Below are positions 62,383-64,000 of a stretch of 64,000 bases of DNA, in pieces. How positions within the stretch are numbered: the stretch's first letter is position 1; each line of letters opens with the position of its first letter. Origin of the DNA: Peribacillus alkalitolerans (GTDB lineage: Bacteria > Bacillota > Bacilli > Bacillales > DSM-1321); the NCBI RefSeq assembly GCF_010882125.1, contig NZ_JAAGVZ010000003.1, positions 296,535 through 360,534 of the forward strand, read 5' to 3'. The translations under genes and the position numbers were made by a program. The notes under the pieces were generated by a model that saw only the letters and a program-made list of their open reading frames with translations, was not told the DNA's origin and searched no databases.

Positions 62383-62695
62383 TGATAATCAGGATATTAC
62401 TTTGTTTAGTATTACAATGAATATCTATTAAAGTCATTAATGATATTCATCATTTAAATGTCATTGTTCTACATCCAACATTAACTTACCTTAATTAATC
62501 ACTTTCCTAAGCCTTCTTCGTATTCCTAATCGTTTAATAGGTAACAATAGCTCTTACTTGATTAAAAATTAACATGCTAATTCTTTAATAAAAGGCAAAA
62601 TCCCGTTAAATGCAAAAAGGGAGGTACCAAATCATTGCGATTTATACCTCCAAACTACTACTTTTTAGTTTTATATACTTAATTAAAATCGTTTG
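62383..62695. other. Intergenic stretch
   Basis: 313 bp with only a weak stem GGAGGTA/TACCTCC (62620-62651) after the VOC gene. No gene recognised. Confidence 0.4.
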
Positions 62696-63127
62696 TTAAA
62701 AGGAAATCATTGCACCACGTTCGTCAAATACGGCTGTTGGGTTCCAGGCAACCTCCCAAAGATTATTCTCAGGGTCACTGAAATAGGCTGTTCTGCCACC
62801 CCAAAAAGCATCGCTTGGTTCCCTCAAAATTTTGCCGCCAAGTTCGTTTATATACTCCATCGTCGAATCTACCTGTTCTGGATGATCCACGTTAATTGCG
62901 AAAGTCACACCACGGTATGATTCAACTGAATGACTAAAAACAATCCCAGCATCCTTCGCTAATTCTTCAATAGGAAAAATGGAAAGAATGACTCCTGCTG
63001 TCTTGAAAGCCGCATACGTATCAGAACTAAATTCAGTTTCTTCCCAACCTAAACTCTTATAAAAAGAACGAAGTAATGGTAAATTAAATGCTCCAATCGT
63101 TAGTAAACTGACTCTTTGTGGCACCAT
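62696..63127 (-). CDS. VOC-family (glyoxalase/bleomycin resistance-like) protein
   Basis: 143 residues, two beta-alpha-beta-beta-beta modules: LLTIGAFNLPLLRSFYKSLGWE and FWGGRTAYFSDPENNLWEVAW. The metal-ligand Glu of the C-terminal strand (WEVAWN) is present. Substrate unknown. 1 bp after the GyrI-like gene, so the two form an operon. Confidence 0.82.
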   Translation of the reverse strand: MVPQRVSLLTIGAFNLPLLRSFYKSLGWEETEFSSDTYAAFKTAGVILSIFPIEELAKDAGIVFSHSVESYRGVTFAINVDHPEQVDSTMEYINELGGKILREPSDAFWGGRTAYFSDPENNLWEVAWNPTAVFDERGAMISF

Positions 63128-63128
63128 C

Positions 63129-63623
63129 CTATTGCCTCCCTACTCTATTTTTTTTGACAGGAATCCAAACCTCACTTTTGTAATCTTCGTCACTTGGATT
63201 GCCAGGATAGTAGATTTCAAGCTCTGGTCCTACCCCATGCTCATAGCCAGATGTAGGGAACCACTCGGAGTAAATATTGTGCCATACTTTTTGTATCGCT
63301 GCTGGTAGCGGTCCTATTGATTCAAAAATGGCCCATGTCGAGGCTGGGACTTCACTTTCTTCCAAATTTAGTGAAGCATTCTCATCCGTTTTCTCCGCTG
63401 CGATCATATATGTGAATTCGCCTGAACTGGTATCAAAATCCTTACATGCACCAATTATGCCTAGCTCACCAGCTTTAGAAGCTAGATTTTGACAAAAACC
63501 ATTTTCATACGATTCATCCCAGAATTTTGGAATTCGTATATTTTGTTCCCCATTATTTGTCGATACTCGAATCCCTTTTCCTACGATAGTGAATGCACTT
63601 TTTTCTTCGATTCTAAAATTCAT
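63129..63623 (-). CDS. GyrI-like/AraC effector-binding-domain protein
   Basis: 164 residues without a DNA-binding domain. SAFTIVGKGIRVST start, IPKFWDESYENG and SEWFPTSGYEHGVGPELEIYYPG are typical of stand-alone SOUL/GyrI-like small-molecule binding domains. It could bind a drug or hydrophobic ligand. Coupled with the VOC gene. Confidence 0.8.
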   Translation of the reverse strand: MNFRIEEKSAFTIVGKGIRVSTNNGEQNIRIPKFWDESYENGFCQNLASKAGELGIIGACKDFDTSSGEFTYMIAAEKTDENASLNLEESEVPASTWAIFESIGPLPAAIQKVWHNIYSEWFPTSGYEHGVGPELEIYYPGNPSDEDYKSEVWIPVKKNRVGRQ

Positions 63624-63693
63624 TCCATTTTTCCTCCTAAGAAAAATCTTCCATTATCTATCATATCAATATACTGAATATTATGTAAAATAT

Positions 63694-63719
63694 AAAAAAG
63701 GCCATTTTTGGCCTTTTTT
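63694..63719. terminator. Terminator after the ArsR gene
   Basis: AAAAAAGGCC, ATTTTT loop, GGCCTTTTTT at the end of the regulator gene on the minus strand. Confidence 0.85.
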
Positions 63720-64000
63720 ATTCTTCAGAAATTTTCCGTTTACCAATTTCCATTACATCGTTATCCCTCGAATCTTCCACCAAATGTCTAAGAATAGAAA
63801 GTTTATTGTCCCAAAATTGCTCGAAGTATTCTAGCCATTGTTTCAATTCGGTCAACGGTTCTGGATGCAATTGATAGATTTTTTCTCTTCCAACCTTTGT
63901 ACCACTGACAAGCTTTGCTTCAGAAAGAATGTGAAGATGCTTGGCTACTGCAGTACGGGTTATTGGAAAATGTGAGGTAATTTCGGAAATAGGCAATTCT
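63718..64000 (-). CDS. ArsR-family transcriptional regulator, truncated by the window edge
   Basis: About 94 codons of the C-terminal part are visible; the frame continues past 64000, so the N-terminus is missing. Winged helix with ISEITSHFPITRTAVAKHLHIL recognition region and GREKIYQLHPEPL wing. In Bacillus such regulators are often paired with SRPBCC-domain proteins. No metal-binding CxC motif is seen in the visible part. Confidence 0.75.
   Translation of the reverse strand, partial: ELPISEITSHFPITRTAVAKHLHILSEAKLVSGTKVGREKIYQLHPEPLTELKQWLEYFEQFWDNKLSILRHLVEDSRDNDVMEIGKRKISEE

Overview
The window looks like chromosomal DNA of an endospore-forming, low-GC Bacillaceae (Bacillus sensu lato; I cannot name the species). 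Reasons: strong GGAGG-type ribosome binding sites with frequent GTG/TTG starts, many hairpin-plus-T-run terminators, an adaA-alkA-adaB adaptive-response operon, KinB- and KinA-like histidine kinases, SpoVB/CotB-like proteins, YaaN/XpaC, a predicted sigma-K type promoter and CodY-like boxes. No tRNA, rRNA, insertion sequence, prophage or CRISPR array was seen. Many starts were moved inward from the longest open frame to the codon that follows a good ribosome binding site; the reason is given in each entry.

Layout. 1-819: a degenerate ~22-bp repeat array and an alpha/beta-hydrolase remnant. 816-8006: a SpoVB/YkvU-like flippase, then a five-gene minus-strand operon (kinase-like protein, probable pseudokinase, GT4 glycosyltransferase, APH-fold kinase, GH57 glycosidase) behind a sigma-K-like promoter. 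8510-11328: a TrpXYZ-type ABC importer. 11867-13811: adaptive response to DNA alkylation. 13864-20333: lipoprotein, small membrane proteins, GNAT, FabK/NMO flavoenzyme, gamma-carbonic anhydrase fold protein, DinB, KinB-like kinase. 20503-32614: phenylacetate (paa) catabolic cluster with its PaaX repressor. 32814-42949: mixed housekeeping and spore-related genes, including a PP2C phosphatase, a CotB-like protein, an ArsB transporter, a PAS kinase, a DHA2 drug exporter and a Gln/Tyr-rich coiled-coil protein. 43515-56904: a coherent uptake/deamination island with two tandem CodA-like amidohydrolases, an NCS2 permease, an EamA transporter, a complete dipeptide-type ABC transporter, a LytS/AraC-type two-component system and an SSS symporter, with a CodY-like box in the divergent promoter region. 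56939-64000: SteT-like permease, yaaN-xpaC, DUF421 protein, a broken PfkB kinase, VOC and GyrI-like proteins, and an ArsR regulator cut by the window end.

How it works together. The paa genes activate phenylacetate (PaaK), epoxidise the ring (PaaABCD), isomerise (PaaG), and carry out aldehyde oxidation and beta-oxidation (ALDH, PaaF, PaaH, PaaJ). A 15-bp palindrome over the predicted paaA start site is the likely PaaX operator. The 43.5-56.9 kb island reads as sensing, import and hydrolytic deamination of a nitrogen-containing small molecule whose identity is not evident.

The least explained parts are the GH57/GT4/kinase/pseudokinase operon, three dispersed ~22-bp periodic arrays (plus a fourth, related one), a pseudoknot-capable GC-rich hairpin upstream of the drug exporter, and the substrate of the twin-amidohydrolase island.
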